Positions 63,901 to 64,000 of a stretch of 64,000 nucleotides of DNA are shown here, piece after piece (the first letter of the stretch is position 1; every line of letters begins with the position of its first letter). Source of the stretch: Pseudobacter sp. (GTDB lineage Bacteria; Bacteroidota; Bacteroidia; Chitinophagales; Chitinophagaceae); the NCBI GenBank assembly GCA_017849455.1, contig JAFIGX010000024.1, positions 186,001 to 250,000 of the forward strand. The letters are read 5' to 3'. Under the pieces are notes generated by a model. The model saw only the letters and a program-made list of their open reading frames with translations. It did no database searches and had not been told where the DNA came from. The position numbers were made by a program, and so were the translations under genes.

Positions 63901-64000
63901 ACGGCGCCGGCAAACCTACAGTTCCTGGAAACCAATGGATCTTCAATACCGTATGTCTCCGGATTAAGTACGTTTGTCGATAACCGGCCCTACTTATTCA
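57994..64000 (+). CDS. Giant surface protein, beta-helix plus tandem laminin-G-like repeats (partial)
   Basis: Open from ATG at 57994 to the window end, 2,002 codons, with no stop met. The N terminus (MQPTLLLRRSAFSTSSMIRR, then a hydrophobic segment to FLMAA) is a long signal peptide. From about residue 50 to 560 is a right-handed parallel beta-helix rich in Asn (NVTVRNFTLTNNG, INLSTQGNTRG, VTLDSLTFNEFDGDGIYVNN). A short Fn3-like or beta-sandwich part follows. From 60010 come repeats of about 1.2 kb, each with a concanavalin-like lectin module (AWYRADMG, W.D.SG.), an ESYLALKYGVTLN segment and a second beta domain (ITGIGRDSV, VTIALGN, WKVQK). Such proteins in Bacteroidota are usually exported by type IX secretion; the expected C-terminal sorting domain lies beyond the window. 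Probable adhesin; ligand unknown. Confidence 0.9.
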   Translation, partial: MQPTLLLRRSAFSTSSMIRRLSTLLSILLFPVFLMAANFPVTNTNDAGPGSLRQAILDLNAAPGAGPHAIQFSVYGQITIQTSLPAITKANATVDGQNRITINSSGVNGIINPFDIRANNVTVRNFTLTNNGDIDFIVRTNTTGVLIENINTYSNSGNYLNALVYVEGNSTNLTIRNLWSTDIEPCNGSNPYIGKGIYFIGGTQTNLVMDNINLSTQGNTRGCGGVEFRDAPINGWNFTNSKISGFQNAIMLNNTGGPVETANNITLDKVTVDSLWSGIALGFYSNYINTNITIKNSVFDMDVVGTDDDGDYGIRFDNTTNSITLDSIRVNEADIRFIWFNGAASNITINHSKLENTVPGLYGGNHFISFESTVNTLTIKNSILNGDKPGNTTDAGYGIVFPNIANDVTLDSLTFNEFDGDGIYVNNGANTNFQLKNSKFTNNFDGIEFYNNFPRTNVGITNCSFYNSGRTGIVVNMANATSNINLTGDTVVNAASHGIWLYGGSGVSNMTITGCVIHDNAGAGIYNDNPLKVIYNNNSIYNNTGSGISNNGGNCNYRGANRPVLVSSNALGGGQYQLQITIPNISPGALYSVEIYANDPAVTSSSGQYYVTTLNGLSAGTSTQTITYNTGPGATGVGFWTATLRIPANNCGTSEFSDKLNIGVKAPACVNNGILAWYRADMGLNGYTWGDISGNANHMTATGDPDTTSGYVNFNPAMYYDGNDLHLAPASATVTTAYTMMGLGKLEGSLNGRVFSSNGSNKLFGWHGGFENRLYLEAWINPNTTPIANNTRLYSLKRANTGAGPFEFKGNGVLLNSGPSSNGTAWTLSMGGLPGGEFSKVFVPEFFIYNRDLNPGEIQRIESYMALKYGVTLNNGATDYVASDGTTLMWSASANAGYGLHITGIGKDDCTMLHQKQSLSADTGLVTIALGNAIQLSNMANTNAVTTDKTFFVFGDNNGSAKFATAVTGVKVNQRMARVWKVQKSAGWTDQLLTLRFKGAGSSNYLLISTDPAFATISQELPLDASGSISLHSSLFPNGAYYTLGTTLKGPASVNAGVALWLRADDGNATGASWNDFSGNGNGAIQANPARQATVLPTGINFNPALKFNGVNSFLASPSLFTGPGINNVQIYAVAITDAAQNGSMFGEMVSNGQQIHSHVPWTDGILYFDAPYNYRIQGAWGGTFGAPYIWTFLRSPSGMSANRNRSVVATFSGALNNIPGSNAQFGIGAWYDGNGPFNGKIAEMIVYNNSAATTATQRQQIESYLALKYGLTLNLAAPVDYLASDGTTKMWDVTLNNGYNNHITGIGRDSVSALLQKQSVSADAGYVTIALGNSIAASNAANTGTITANKSFLVTGDNDGARMFSVNVTGLPGVNVALARTWKVQKTNWTDQNITIRTDSAFATPQFIIISTDAVFGAGDLALPFTNGVITLNTSQLPNGSFFTFANGLKGPGGVVTGIGAWYKGDYGLSPLQWNDYSGRGMNIPSPAVANRPSVLPNGMNFNPTASFVPPQFFGKGNIVDPSTSILGNGNMNNIAVFGVYSMTAPNNAALFDQMTTNNYPVIASPHTGGLSDFDAPYGWRLTAPWGGSLNKANVWSFTKTVANMSFYRDRNVMASDNNPRDYLPHNGGNYSSNLSVWHGSEYNNGKIPEVIIYKDISTLTPTDRLKIESYLAIKYGVTLNLASTTGYTATDGSVYWDATVNAGYSKHITGIGRDSVTDLNQKQSLSVDTGVVTIALGNTVAASNAANTNIITNDRSFFVFGDDGASAGFLTPVNGQPGITNRMTRIFKVGKTANWADQNITFKVNGGNAQTYLLVSTDAVFDGADTKYVLNADSTVTLNTSNLPAGVYFTFAKDIKGPNGVNKGINFWLRADDGNTSGASWNDYAGRGHQAQQSVVTGQPTTDAKAINFNYGLKFDGTDDFLDINTTRVHPDTSSIFVAASGAGFAAVRDLVSSGAVGSSNGMEFRVTAPANLQFLETNGSSIPYVSGLSTFVDNRPYLF
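60010..64000 (+). repeat. Tandem coding repeats of about 1.2 kb (four seen)
   Basis: Repeat units begin at about 60010, 61162, 62371 and 63592, each opening with a variant of (G)xxxWxRADxG. The spacing is 1,152, 1,209 and 1,221 bases. Every complete unit carries IESYxAxKYGVTLN, ASDGT, HITGIGxD, KQSLSxDTGxVTIALGN and a final FxxGxYFTxxxxLKGP. The fourth is cut by the window end. Units are diverged, not identical, so the array is old rather than recently amplified. Confidence 0.85.

Noticed and set aside
1..64000. CRISPR arrays, intact insertion sequences or integrases
   Set aside because: No evenly spaced short direct repeats with unique spacers, and no transposase or tyrosine/serine recombinase frame was recognised.

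Overview
The window reads as chromosome of a Bacteroidota member, most likely a Chitinophagaceae-type soil or plant bacterium. Grounds: two SusC/SusD polysaccharide utilisation loci (PULs), propeller/Y_Y_Y regulators, promoters of the TTTG-N19-21-TAnnTTTG type, the lysine/alanine-rich mini-protein and a Bacteroidota-like tmRNA tag. Genus is not provable from sequence alone.

Layout. 1-8.2 kb is core genome: the end of a histidine kinase, PolX (with an apparently decayed polymerase site), a 29-residue Lys/Ala protein, L27 and L21, a GH3-family protein, Dxr, RseP and the tmRNA gene ssrA. 8.2-18.9 kb is a defence island sitting directly on the 3' end of ssrA: a decayed GIY-YIG/DUF4357 gene, then (all minus strand, nearly gapless) Xre regulator > HsdM > HI0074-type HEPN protein > MNT nucleotidyltransferase fused to HsdS > HsdR. 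After this comes an AT-rich gene-poor stretch with tRNA/tmRNA-like 3'-end fragments, then an AbiEi-like/Fic fusion. The HEPN-MNT module built into the type I restriction operon, with its MNT half covalently joined to the specificity subunit, is the most unusual thing seen.

18.9-49.5 kb holds two neighbouring glucan PULs with paralogous one-component regulators. PUL1: regulator (minus), GH5-CBM6, SusC, SusD, glycan-binding lipoprotein, GH30 (probably beta-1,6-glucan). PUL2: regulator (minus), SusC, SusD, two PKD lipoproteins, GH16 (probably beta-1,3-glucan), DUF1080 protein and a large DUF4965/glutaminase-type enzyme. Candidate operators with related but distinct repeats lie in front of each. 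Between the PULs lie an isolated TonB-dependent receptor and a Fic protein whose catalytic His is Gln, preceded by an array of CCTATC sites.

49.5-64 kb: DoxX-like protein, GNAT acetyltransferase, a TonB receptor with a small periplasmic partner, a propeller sensor kinase convergent with a NarL-type response regulator, and the first 2,002 codons of a giant surface protein (beta-helix followed by about 1.2-kb tandem repeats) that runs off the window.

Together the PUL regions suggest capture of fungal- or plant-type glucans: surface lipoproteins bind the polymer, endo-enzymes cut it, SusCD imports oligosaccharides and propeller regulators sense the products. Substrate assignments are inferences from family membership.
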